In this document: piece after piece, positions 1-6,737 of the stretch
Numbering within the stretch: the first letter of the stretch is position 1
Layout of the letters: each line of letters starts with the position of its first letter
Assembly (NCBI GenBank): GCA_016789245.1
Contig: JAEURM010000017.1
Coordinates: 1-15,657, forward strand
DNA: 15,657 nt
From: Anaerolineales bacterium
Lineage (GTDB): Bacteria; Chloroflexota; Anaerolineae; Anaerolineales; UBA6663
Reading direction: 5' to 3'
Notes under the pieces: generated by a model
Databases searched by the model: none
What the model saw: the letters and a program-made list of their open reading frames with translations, nothing else
What the model was told of the DNA's origin: nothing
Program-made: the position numbers and the translations under genes

Positions 1-2
1 TG

Positions 3-1289
3 GGTGACGGCGTGGTGGAAGTGAAAGCCACTAATGGCGATACGCATCTCGGTGGTGATGACTGGGACCAAAAGATTGTAAGTTGGGCCGCCGATGAATT
101 CCGCACGCAAGAAGGCATTGATTTGCACGCTGACCGGCAGGCACTCCAGCGTTTGCGCGAGGCGGCGGAGAAGGCCAAGATTGAGCTTTCTACGGTGAGT
201 GAAACGGAACTCAACTTACCCTTCATCACAGCCGATGCCAATGGCCCCAAACACCTTTTGCTGAAGTTGAGCCGGGCCAAATTTGAGCAAATGACGGAAG
301 ACTTACTCAAGCGGTGCCGCACACCGTTCGAGGCCGTTCTGCGCGATGCGGGCATTGCGGCCAACAAAATTGATGAAGTAGTTTTGGTGGGCGGCTCTAC
401 GCGCATGCCCATGGTGCAAGAATTAGTGCGTAAGCTCACCAACGGCAAAGAGCCCAACAAGAGCGTGAATCCGGATGAAGTGGTAGCGATTGGCGCGGCC
501 ATTCAGGGCGGTGTGTTGGGCGGTGAGGTGAAAGATGTGTTGCTGTTGGATGTGACGCCGCTTTCACTAGGCTTGGAAACGCTGGGCGGTGTGATGACGG
601 CGCTGATTGAGCGCAACACCACTATCCCGGTGCGCAAGAGCCAAGTGTTTAGCACGGCAGAAGATAACCAAACGGCGGTGGATATTCACATTCTGCAAGG
701 TGAGCGCCCGCTGGCGGCCGATAACATGCCGTTGGGCCACTTCCGGCTAGAGGGCATCCCCACAGCGCCGCGCGGCGTGCCCCAAGTGGAAGTAACGTTT
801 GATATTGACGCGAACGGCATCTTGAACGTGAGCGCCAAAGATAAGGCCACCGGCAAAGAGCAAACGGTGAAGATTACGGCCTCCACCAACCTGAGCAAGC
901 AAGATGTGGAGCGCATGGTGAACGAAGCCAAGAAAAACGAAACGGCTGACCGCCAGCGCCGTGAGCTGATTGAAGCCCGCAATAGTGGTGACTCTTTGGC
1001 CTACGCGGCAGAGAAAGCTCTGCGAGATTTGGGCGAGAAAGTGCCCACCGCTGACCGGCAGAAGATTGAGCGTTCCATTGCCGAGTTGCGTGAAGCCATT
1101 AAGGGTGAAGAGGTGAGCCTCATCAAACAACTCACCGAGACGGTGCAACAGGCCACTTATGCGTTGAGCCAGCAAATGTACGCAGGCGGCCAGAATCAGT
1201 ACGGCGGCACGCAAGGCCCCAATGGCCCGCAAAGCGGCCCGCGCCGCGATGAAGGCGATGTAGTAGAAGGCGAATTCCACAACGCGTAA
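3..1289 (+). CDS. dnaK: Molecular chaperone DnaK (Hsp70), 5'-truncated by window edge
   Basis: Cytosolic ATP-dependent chaperone that binds exposed hydrophobic peptides and works with DnaJ and GrpE. The reading frame is open from the first bases; by comparison with E. coli DnaK roughly the first 180 residues (the N-terminal part of the ATPase domain) lie upstream of the window. Visible Hsp70 landmarks are [12 protein letters not shown], the ATPase motif [13 protein letters not shown], the interdomain linker [15 protein letters not shown], the substrate-binding stretch [19 protein letters not shown], and [22 protein letters not shown] at the end of the beta-sandwich. The alpha-helical lid follows, then a Gly/Gln/Asn-rich tail ending in a DVVEGEF variant of the acidic C-terminal signature. 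The visible part is intact, and a strong terminator follows 5 nt after the TAA. No dnaJ or grpE follows, so this copy is last in its transcript. Confidence 0.97.
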   Translation, partial: GDGVVEVKATNGDTHLGGDDWDQKIVSWAADEFRTQEGIDLHADRQALQRLREAAEKAKIELSTVSETELNLPFITADANGPKHLLLKLSRAKFEQMTEDLLKRCRTPFEAVLRDAGIAANKIDEVVLVGGSTRMPMVQELVRKLTNGKEPNKSVNPDEVVAIGAAIQGGVLGGEVKDVLLLDVTPLSLGLETLGGVMTALIERNTTIPVRKSQVFSTAEDNQTAVDIHILQGERPLAADNMPLGHFRLEGIPTAPRGVPQVEVTFDIDANGILNVSAKDKATGKEQTVKITASTNLSKQDVERMVNEAKKNETADRQRRELIEARNSGDSLAYAAEKALRDLGEKVPTADRQKIERSIAELREAIKGEEVSLIKQLTETVQQATYALSQQMYAGGQNQYGGTQGPNGPQSGPRRDEGDVVEGEFHNA

Positions 1290-1294
1290 GCAAT

Positions 1295-1326
1295 AAAAAG
1301 AGCTGGTCTTGAGACCAGCTCTTTTT
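1295..1326 (+). terminator. Rho-independent terminator of dnaK
   Basis: Perfect 15-nt inverted arms (1295-1309 and 1312-1326) have GAGCTGGTCT / AGACCAGCTC at the core and end in TTTTT. It starts 5 nt after the dnaK stop. Because the left arm begins with AAAAA it could also stop transcripts arriving on the minus strand from the membrane gene at 1395. Confidence 0.92.
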
Positions 1327-1394
1327 GTGCGTCCGTGAAGATAATGCGCATGCTTCCACGGGTTTCAACCGTGAGATTAAATCGTACGTAGGCC

Positions 1395-2228
1395 TTACGC
1401 CCGCGCGCGGCCCGGCCACAGCAAATACCCGCCCATGCCCAGCAGAATGAGCGGCGTGGCGGCCACGAGATAGCCTAACGGCGTGGGCGGTTGCACGGCC
1501 GCATTTTCCATGAGCAAAACCAGAAAGCCCACTACACCAAATGTAGCCATGCCCGCCGCTGGCAAGCCCACCTCCCGCCACTGTTTGGCGTTAGAGATTA
1601 ACCAAGCGGCCAACGCCAACCCCACCATGGGCGAAGAAAACAAACGCGCCGTGAGGCCTGTGAGCGCGCCCGGCGCTTCAAACCACAGCCACGCGGCGTT
1701 TTCACCCAGCACAAAAAACAACCCGCCTAGCACCACAAACAACACCGCAATAGCGCGAAAGGCCATGCGCCCAATGTTATCCATCACCAGCGCCGCCTGC
1801 CCGCGCAACCAAGTGTGCCCATCATCTGCTGGTTGGCCCAAGGTGTGCCCGCGCACCAAAGCAAAGGCTAGCACGGCCAACATTAGCCCTCCGCCACCAA
1901 AATAATTCCATGTGGTAGGTTGCGTTATATCAAACCGCCCAAAATGCACCAGCCCAGCCGCAATTTGCAAAACCCGGTAAGTTAGCATCATTACAAGTGG
2001 GATGCGGGCGGCTGACCAGCGGTTGAACCACGCCGCGCCGAGGGCGAGCGGCACTGAGACGAGCGTGCTAGCACCCAACAGCCGCGTAGAAATAGTGGTA
2101 AGCGGCCACGGCCATAGTGAGTTAATGGCTTCTGGATTAATCAGCACGGTTGCGCCAAAGCTCAATTGCATCAGGCCCATGCCCACTAAGGCCAAACGCA
2201 GTAAATTGGGTAAGGTTCGGTCAGTCAT
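1395..2228 (-). CDS. Polytopic membrane protein with internal duplication, function unknown
   Basis: A 277-residue, very hydrophobic protein with about eight predicted membrane helices and no signal for export. I do not recognise a characterised family. The two halves look homologous. Residues about 8-127 and 155-273 each have a hydrophobic helix pair, then a W-x(2,4)-LT-x(2)-(S/A)-R-L motif (WPWPLTTISTRL at 39-50; FEAPGALTGLTARL at 183-196), a helix, a Trp loop, a helix pair, and a Q-P-x-T motif (QPTT at 103-106; QPPT at 246-249). I chose ATG at 2228 because GAGGAG lies 6 nt upstream on the minus strand; a TTG directly before it (2231) is too close to that site. It is downstream of the acyltransferase-like gene but separated by 165 bp containing a repeat element. 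The function could be transport or sensing; nothing decides. Confidence 0.8.
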   Translation of the reverse strand: MTDRTLPNLLRLALVGMGLMQLSFGATVLINPEAINSLWPWPLTTISTRLLGASTLVSVPLALGAAWFNRWSAARIPLVMMLTYRVLQIAAGLVHFGRFDITQPTTWNYFGGGGLMLAVLAFALVRGHTLGQPADDGHTWLRGQAALVMDNIGRMAFRAIAVLFVVLGGLFFVLGENAAWLWFEAPGALTGLTARLFSSPMVGLALAAWLISNAKQWREVGLPAAGMATFGVVGFLVLLMENAAVQPPTPLGYLVAATPLILLGMGGYLLWPGRARA

Positions 2229-2291
2229 CAATTTCTCCTCTATGGGCCGTTCGAGCTAAAGGCCTCATGCAAATAAGTCACCTTCCGCAGA

Positions 2292-2359
2292 CCGTCACTC
2301 CCGCGAAAGCGGGAGTCTATGAGCTGAGTTGTGGATACCCACTTTCGCGAGTATGACGG
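2292..2359. repeat. Nested inverted-repeat intergenic element, copy 1
   Basis: A 68-nt palindromic unit bounded by CCGTCA and TGACGG. The left arm contains CCCGCGAAAGCGGG, which can itself fold as CCCGC-GAAA-GCGGG with a GNRA tetraloop. The right arm carries a degenerate reverse copy (CCCACTTTCGCGAG), so the whole unit can also fold end to end. It shares boundaries and core with the copy at 6643-6708 and resembles REP-type bacterial intergenic repeats. It lies between two minus-strand genes, after the acyltransferase-like gene and before the membrane gene. Confidence 0.8.
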
Positions 2360-2393
2360 ATTCACAAAACAACCCTCATACGTGTAAGGTTCA

Positions 2394-3053
2394 TCATCCA
2401 TTCAGCCGCACCTGTGCTTCCTGCATCGCTTCGTTCAAAATTTGGGCCGTTTTGGTACACAGTGCGTCATCAATCTCTTCACCACGGGCCACATAGAGTG
2501 GCGGGGCAAACACCAACCGTAGGCGCGCACCGGGCAGGGGCACCTGTTGCTTATCCCACCGGGGCAAACGCCACACGGGTTGGGCCGCCGCGCCCACGGG
2601 CACAATGGGGCAACCCGTAAGCCGCGCCAACCAAAGTGCGCCGGGCTTCACCACATTCGCCGGGCCGTGCGGGCCATCCACCGCCACCACCACATCCATG
2701 TTCTGCCGCAGGGCATTTACCATTTGCTTCATGGCGGCGCGTGGGTTGCCAGTGCCTTCCGGCGGCAGGCGGGCGGCGGTAAGGCCGGTGGCTTCTACCC
2801 AACCCTGTGCCACAAGGCCTGTCCAACCACTAGAAATAAAAGATTGGCAGGCGTGCGCCCACGGCATGCGGGCGTAAGAAACTAAGCCCAGCAAGTTAGC
2901 GGAATGCCACGTAATCCAGATAATGCTAGGGCTATTGGGCCGCTGGCCATGGATAGTGATGTTTTGGAACGGCACCGCCCAGCGGAAATAGCGGGCCACC
3001 CATGTGCCCCAGATATACGCCGCACGCTTCAATGGTGCTGAGGGTGGGTTCAT
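2394..3053 (-). CDS. DUF374-type lysophospholipid acyltransferase-like protein
   Basis: A 219-residue protein of the DUF374 branch of the lysophospholipid acyltransferase superfamily, expected to act on lipid or lipid-A-like acceptors at the inner face of the membrane; the acceptor cannot be inferred. Visible family marks are WH at residues 49-50 (the His position of the catalytic motif), GNPRAAM at 102-108, VAVDGPHGP at 123-131 (the hallmark DGPrGP), KPGALWLARLTGCPIVPVG at 136-154, and RWD then VPLP at 165-174. The length (about 200-230) is normal for the family. The ATG at 3053 overlaps the stop of the upstream gene (ATGA), which implies translational coupling and one transcript with the small membrane protein. 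No classical terminator follows; the repeat at 2292-2359 is the next structured sequence. Confidence 0.88.
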   Translation of the reverse strand: MNPPSAPLKRAAYIWGTWVARYFRWAVPFQNITIHGQRPNSPSIIWITWHSANLLGLVSYARMPWAHACQSFISSGWTGLVAQGWVEATGLTAARLPPEGTGNPRAAMKQMVNALRQNMDVVVAVDGPHGPANVVKPGALWLARLTGCPIVPVGAAAQPVWRLPRWDKQQVPLPGARLRLVFAPPLYVARGEEIDDALCTKTAQILNEAMQEAQVRLNG

Positions 3054-3475
3054 GCGGAGGGGGTGCGGGCTTGGAGCAGTTGCGGCGCAAAACCAATGAG
3101 AGCCGCCAACAAGCCGAGCGGCCAGTGTAGGGCGTTCTCTTCAAATTGCAGTTGCATGCCAAAATGGAAGTGGGTGAACGTGCCCAAGATAGCTAAAAGC
3201 AAATAAAACACGCTGAAAATTTGGATGAAGCGTACCGCCGCGCTAGGCCGCCCAAAACCAATGTACACGCCGATAAGGCCGGTAACGAGGTGGATAACGC
3301 TGTGGAGCGGGTCTAACTTTAAGCCGGGCGGCATGGTATCGGGGTGGGCATCAAAACCGCGCATGGCGTACAGAACCATGAGCACCACGCCCTGCAAAGC
3401 AAACACGAGCATGACGCGGCAATACAGCAAGGCCCAAGCGTGTTGTGTGCGGGGGAATTTCAGTTGCGAGAGCAT
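3050..3475 (-). CDS. Small membrane protein, DUF4383-like
   Basis: A 141-residue protein with four hydrophobic segments (about residues 17-38, 58-76, 82-103 and 117-134). The DPLHSVIHLVTGLIGVYIGF stretch at 55-74, followed by an IFSVFYLLLAILGTF helix, resembles the DUF4383 family of four-helix membrane proteins of unknown function. The frame is open upstream to a TTG at 3547, which would add 24 residues; neither start has a convincing Shine-Dalgarno. I prefer ATG at 3475 because it puts a short charged segment (QLKFPRTQH) before the first helix, as is usual. The TGA overlaps the ATG of the acyltransferase-like gene, so the two are probably co-translated, and a membrane or lipid context is plausible. 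Family assignment is moderate. Confidence 0.75.
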   Translation of the reverse strand: MLSQLKFPRTQHAWALLYCRVMLVFALQGVVLMVLYAMRGFDAHPDTMPPGLKLDPLHSVIHLVTGLIGVYIGFGRPSAAVRFIQIFSVFYLLLAILGTFTHFHFGMQLQFEENALHWPLGLLAALIGFAPQLLQARTPSA

Positions 3476-3600
3476 AAAAGAGCCAATGAAGAATGAGACG
3501 TTTAGTAGAGGTAGGATATTCAATTCTTCGGCAACGCAAAAGCCCAAAAAGTTAGGGCGGCTGGGGTAACTTTAGAGGGGGCTTGATTATGAAATGGGCT

Positions 3601-3915
3601 TCAGAGAGAAAACTTCGCCCCGCACCTGAAAGTGCCAGTGGCTGGCGGTGGGCAGGGCGGCAGAGCGCCCACACTGTACAAAATCTGCCACTGGGTTTCG
3701 GTAACCAACACAAGGAAATGCTCGGCGCTAGTTTCCAACCCCCGCCATTGGCCCGTCAGTTGTTTTTCACACAAGCGCGGATTGGTGTACGCCCCATCTT
3801 CTTGCACCACCAACTTAAAGTGGCCATCACTGGCAATGCTCACCACCCAAGTTTCATCCCAGCCAATCGGCGTCATACTGGCTGCATAAGCATCATATAC
3901 CCACTTGGATTTCAC
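3601..3915 (-). CDS. Hypothetical protein, small, soluble
   Basis: A 104-residue open frame starting at GTG (3915), with an internal ATG at residue 14 as an alternative. I do not recognise a family. It has no membrane segment or signal peptide. It is Trp/Thr/Glu-rich, with alternating hydrophobic stretches (TWVVSIASDGHFKLVVQEDG, HFLVLVTETQWQILY) that suggest a small beta-rich fold. It has three Cys (about residues 49, 88 and 97) and a proline-rich LPPCPPP near the end. It sits in the same direction between dnaN, from which it is cut off by dnaN's terminator, and the DUF4383-like gene. Plus-strand frames overlap it, but only the minus frame reads as a coherent protein and continues the local strand. 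No Shine-Dalgarno is visible at either start, so the gene call is moderate. Confidence 0.5.
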   Translation of the reverse strand: MKSKWVYDAYAASMTPIGWDETWVVSIASDGHFKLVVQEDGAYTNPRLCEKQLTGQWRGLETSAEHFLVLVTETQWQILYSVGALPPCPPPATGTFRCGAKFSL

Positions 3916-3966
3916 CTAATCAAAAAAACGCCGCTAACAATTGCCCGGTGAATTGCTCAGCCATAA

Positions 3967-3997
3967 ACAAAATCGCCCCCGGTTTTGGCCGAGGGCG
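3967..3997 (-). terminator. Rho-independent terminator of dnaN
   Basis: On the minus strand CGCCCTCGG (3997-3989) pairs with CCGGGGGCG (3982-3974), nine pairs with one G-U wobble, around a 6-nt loop. It is followed by ATTTTGTTT. It starts 16 nt after the dnaN stop. Confidence 0.85.
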
Positions 3998-4012
3998 TCT
4001 TTATCTCTAACT

Positions 4013-5143
4013 CTATTTTCCCAAGTGCATGGGCATCACCACATACACATAGTCTTCCCGGCCAACGGGCCGGATGACGCCCGGGCTGGTAGACGTGGAA
4101 GTTTCCAACGCCACGTTGGGCGTATCGATAATCCCTAGCACATCTACCAAGTATTTCACGTTGAAGGCAATTTCAATCGCCTCGCCCTCAATGCTGGCAT
4201 CCAACTCGGCCAAGTTATCGCCGGTTTCGGCGGCGGTGGCGCTAATGGTGACGTGACCGGGCATCAGCTCCTCACCCGGCTTCACCTTCAACCGCGTGGT
4301 GTGCGCGGCTTCACGCGCGATAATATCTGATGATTTACACGCCTTGCGGAATTCTTCGGTGGAAACCACCGAGCGCGTTTTGTAACTCTTGGGGATGATA
4401 TTTTGATACGCTGGGAAAGCGCCTTCAATGAGTTGTGAAACCAGCTCCACACTGCCGTGATGGAAAATCACTTGCCCACGGCCCGGCGGCAAATGCATGT
4501 ACACCGGCTCATCCGCGCTAATTACACGGCCTAATTCAGCCAACGCCCGGGCGGGGATGATGGCGTGCACGGGTTCAGCCACCGCGTTGGAGAGAAAGGC
4601 GGTGCGCTCTGCCACCCGAAAACCATCCGAAGCGGCTAACGTCACTTTGTTGCCCTCAATGCGGGCCAGCACGCCGGTGAGGATGGGCCGCGCTTCATCG
4701 GTGGCGGCGGCAAAAATTACTGCGCCAATCATCGCACGCAAATCTTCCACATTTAATTGAATAGCGGCATCAATATCAGCGGCGGGGATGGCCGGAAACT
4801 CTTGCGCATCAATGCCCTTAATGCTGGCCTTAATGCGGCCACACTGAATGGTAACGGCTTGCGTGCGCACTGAGAGCGCCACTTGCACAGTATCCGGCGG
4901 CAGGGTGTTCACCAAATCCACCAACGTTTTGGCCGGAAGCGTAATGGCACCTTCATCTTCAATCTTGGCTCCAATCCAACACGTTACGCTTAGCTCTAAA
5001 TTAGTAGCAGAGAGTTTAAGCCGGCCGTTATCCGTGGTGAGCAAAATGTTGCCCAACACTGGCAGGGTACTGCGGGCGGCCACCGCACGGGAAACAATGC
5101 TCAAACCCTTGGCGAGATTATCTTGCAGGCAGGTGAACTTCAT
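4013..5143 (-). CDS. dnaN: DNA polymerase III beta sliding clamp
   Basis: A 376-residue homodimeric ring clamp that encircles DNA and tethers polymerase III and other replication and repair proteins. The length is normal and all three clamp domains are present. Family landmarks are TLPVLGNILL near residue 26, EFPAIPA at about 114, ARPILTGVLARIEG followed by ASDGFRVAERTA in the middle domain, ISADEPVYMHLP, then LIEGAFPAYQNIIPKS opening domain III, and the C-terminal VVMPMHLGK (family-typical V-x-P-M). ATG at 5143 gives the canonical MKFTCLQDNLAKGL start. It has its own -10-like promoter and its own terminator, and is read divergently from an acyl-CoA dehydrogenase. dnaA, recF and gyrB, its usual neighbours, are absent from the window. 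Confidence 0.97.
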   Translation of the reverse strand: MKFTCLQDNLAKGLSIVSRAVAARSTLPVLGNILLTTDNGRLKLSATNLELSVTCWIGAKIEDEGAITLPAKTLVDLVNTLPPDTVQVALSVRTQAVTIQCGRIKASIKGIDAQEFPAIPAADIDAAIQLNVEDLRAMIGAVIFAAATDEARPILTGVLARIEGNKVTLAASDGFRVAERTAFLSNAVAEPVHAIIPARALAELGRVISADEPVYMHLPPGRGQVIFHHGSVELVSQLIEGAFPAYQNIIPKSYKTRSVVSTEEFRKACKSSDIIAREAAHTTRLKVKPGEELMPGHVTISATAAETGDNLAELDASIEGEAIEIAFNVKYLVDVLGIIDTPNVALETSTSTSPGVIRPVGREDYVYVVMPMHLGK

Positions 5144-5182
5144 AAGTGGTTTCTACTCAGTGAGAAGTGGTGAACGGCAGGC

Positions 5183-5188
5183 AGTATA
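5183..5188 (-). promoter_or_regulatory. Candidate -10 element of dnaN
   Basis: TATACT on the minus strand, 39 nt before the dnaN ATG, would give a leader of about 33 nt. An imperfect -35 (TTGCCT, spacer 15) lies upstream. Support is limited to sequence resemblance and position. Confidence 0.4.
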
Positions 5189-5249
5189 CAACGAGTTGGG
5201 CGCAGGCAAAAGTGAAGGGCGCGGGCAGTAAAAGTGCGCTTGGCCCGTG

Positions 5250-5265
5250 TACGCCGCGCGGCGTA
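5250..5265. promoter_or_regulatory. 16-bp perfect palindrome in the dnaN / acyl-CoA dehydrogenase divergent spacer
   Basis: TACGCCGCGCGGCGTA is a perfect 16-bp palindrome between the two divergent promoters, followed by TTTTC on the plus strand. It could be a repressor operator or a terminator-like hairpin, but one such palindrome in a window this size is not far from chance. Confidence 0.3.
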
Positions 5266-5328
5266 TTTTCTCCTAGAATTATCCGGTTTATCCATCTTAT
5301 CCCATCCATCTGTTTAACTGATTTCGGC

Positions 5329-5368
5329 TACAATTTTGTTATCAGGCTCGTGCTTTCTCTATTGGAGG
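5329..5368 (+). promoter_or_regulatory. Candidate -10 and ribosome binding site of acyl-CoA dehydrogenase gene
   Basis: TACAAT (5329-5334) is a good -10 hexamer without a clear -35. GGAGG (5364-5368), 5 nt before the ATG at 5374, is a strong Shine-Dalgarno. It fixes the start there rather than at upstream in-frame codons as far as 5167, which would add 69 residues foreign to the family. Confidence 0.6.
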
Positions 5369-5373
5369 CTTAT

Positions 5374-6525
5374 ATGAGTGACTGTTCCCACATTGGTTTT
5401 ACCCTCACTGAAGAACAAAAAATGGTGCAAGGTTTGGCGCGTGATTTTGCGCGGAACACCGTAGCTCCGGCGGCTGAACACTATGACCAAACCGCCGAGT
5501 TCCCCATCCCCATCATTCAAAAAGCGCGGGAAGCCGGCTTATTGAATATGAACATTCCACTGGAATATGGCGGCGGCGGCGCCACTGTGCTGGAGGAATG
5601 TATTGCCGGTGAAGAAATTGCATGGGGGTGCAGTGGCATTAGCACTACCCTCTTCATCAACAACCTCGCCGCTGGCCCCATCATCATTGCGGGCAGTGAT
5701 GAACAAAAGAAACACTGGCTGGGCCGGATGATGGAGGGTGAATTGGCCTCCTACGCTGTGACCGAACCCGGCGCGGGTTCCGATGTGGCCGGGATTAGCA
5801 CCACGGCCACCAAGCGCGGCAATGAGTACGTCATCAAAGGCAGTAAGACGTTTATCTCTAACGCGTCTTATTCCAATTTTTTTGTGGTGTTTGCGTATAC
5901 GGATGCGGCCAAGAAGCACAAGGGCATGAGTGCGTTTATTGTGGAGCGTGACCGGCCCGGCTTTTCGGTGAGCAAGAAATTTGATAAGTTGGGCCAGCGC
6001 GCCTCCGATACGGCAGAGATTACGCTGGAGGAGGTGGCCGTGCCGGAAAGCCATTTGCTGGGCCGCGAGGGCGATGGCTTTATGATTGCGATGAAGGTGT
6101 TTGATAAGAGCCGCCCGGCCGTGGCGGCCTCGGCCATTGGGGTGGCGCAACGCGCGTTGGATGAAGCGCTCAAGTATGCCAAAGAGCGGCAGACGTTTGG
6201 CAAGCCGCTGGTGCAACATCAAGCGGTGGGCCACATGCTGGCGGAAATGGCTATGAACATTGAAGCCGGGCGCTTGCTGGCGTGGAAGGCGGCGTGGCTT
6301 TTAGATAGCGGCCAAAATAATGCTAAGAATGCGGCCTTTGCCAAAGCCTTTTGCGCGGATACGGCTATGAAGGTCACGGTGGACGCCGTGCAGATTTTTG
6401 GCGGCTACGGCTTTATGAAAGAGTACCCCGTAGAAAAACTGATGCGTGATGTGAAGGTGTACCAGATTTACGAAGGCACCAGTCAGATTCAACGGGATAT
6501 CATAGTGCGTGAGTTGTTGCGGTAA
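5374..6525 (+). CDS. Acyl-CoA dehydrogenase, medium-chain (ACADM-like) type
   Basis: A 383-residue FAD enzyme that catalyses alpha,beta-dehydrogenation of acyl-CoA, the first step of fatty-acid beta-oxidation, passing electrons to electron-transfer flavoprotein. Landmarks are AVTEPGAGSD at 128-137 (FAD/substrate signature), GSKTFISNA at 156-164, FDKSRPAVAA at 243-252, the flavin-contacting ERQTFGKPLVQHQAVGHMLA at 271-290, and FGGYGFMKEYPVEKLMRD at 342-359. YEGTSQIQR at 366-374 supplies the catalytic base Glu367 at the medium/short-chain position. The C-terminal half reads very much like mammalian ACADM, so medium-chain acyl-CoA is the likely substrate, though chain length cannot be proved from sequence. 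Length and domain order are normal. It stands alone, with its own Shine-Dalgarno and terminator, divergent from dnaN; no ETF or thiolase gene is adjacent. Confidence 0.95.
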   Translation: MSDCSHIGFTLTEEQKMVQGLARDFARNTVAPAAEHYDQTAEFPIPIIQKAREAGLLNMNIPLEYGGGGATVLEECIAGEEIAWGCSGISTTLFINNLAAGPIIIAGSDEQKKHWLGRMMEGELASYAVTEPGAGSDVAGISTTATKRGNEYVIKGSKTFISNASYSNFFVVFAYTDAAKKHKGMSAFIVERDRPGFSVSKKFDKLGQRASDTAEITLEEVAVPESHLLGREGDGFMIAMKVFDKSRPAVAASAIGVAQRALDEALKYAKERQTFGKPLVQHQAVGHMLAEMAMNIEAGRLLAWKAAWLLDSGQNNAKNAAFAKAFCADTAMKVTVDAVQIFGGYGFMKEYPVEKLMRDVKVYQIYEGTSQIQRDIIVRELLR

Positions 6526-6577
6526 CGGCGTGTAAAACTGCTTATCCTGAGTTTGGCAAAGGATGAGGTGTGAAAAG

Positions 6578-6614
6578 AAAAGCTGACGACTCTTGAAAAA
6601 GTCATCAGCTTTTT
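6578..6614 (+). terminator. Rho-independent terminator of acyl-CoA dehydrogenase gene
   Basis: AAAAGCTGACGACT (6578-6591) pairs with AGTCATCAGCTTTT (6600-6613), 13 of 14 positions, around an 8-nt loop and ending in a T run. The A-rich left arm could also give termination for the convergent minus-strand gene ending at 6738. Confidence 0.85.
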
Positions 6615-6642
6615 GCTTTACGCATTTTGATTAATCCGTAAT

Positions 6643-6708
6643 CGTCACGCCCGCGAAAGCGGGTGTCTATAACTTGAAGATAGATTCCCGCTTTCGCGGG
6701 AATGACGG
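6643..6708. repeat. Nested inverted-repeat intergenic element, copy 2
   Basis: A 66-nt unit with CGTCA and TGACGG ends. Each arm contains an exact copy of CCCGCGAAAGCGGG (one inverted) and a TCTAT-(A/C)-CTT segment, so the element can form either two GNRA-capped hairpins or one long cruciform. Here both cores are perfect, unlike copy 1. It lies between convergent genes. Confidence 0.85.
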
Positions 6709-6737
6709 CCTACGAATGAAAGCAGGCTCTCACCGCG

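Noticed and set aside
1357..1373. Hairpin CACGG...CCGTG between dnaK and the membrane gene
   Set aside because: Short stem with no T run in either direction; not strong enough to call a terminator or regulatory element.
747..1581. Open frames on the minus strand opposite dnaK and running past its terminator
   Set aside because: They overlap a clearly conserved gene, have no recognisable family features, and one crosses the dnaK terminator; they are antisense shadows of GC-biased codons.
3583..3951. Plus-strand frame opposite the small hypothetical gene
   Set aside because: The low-complexity His/Pro-rich reading is less protein-like than the minus-strand frame, and the neighbours are on the minus strand.
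5539..6234. 231-codon minus-strand frame opposite the acyl-CoA dehydrogenase
   Set aside because: The His/Arg-rich composition is the expected reverse-complement image of the dehydrogenase; no start signal or family motif was seen.
2292..6708. Repeat pair considered as a CRISPR or attachment-site pair
   Set aside because: Only two copies 4.3 kb apart, palindromic and not regularly spaced, with no cas, integrase or transposase gene between or beside them; the genes between are core-type.
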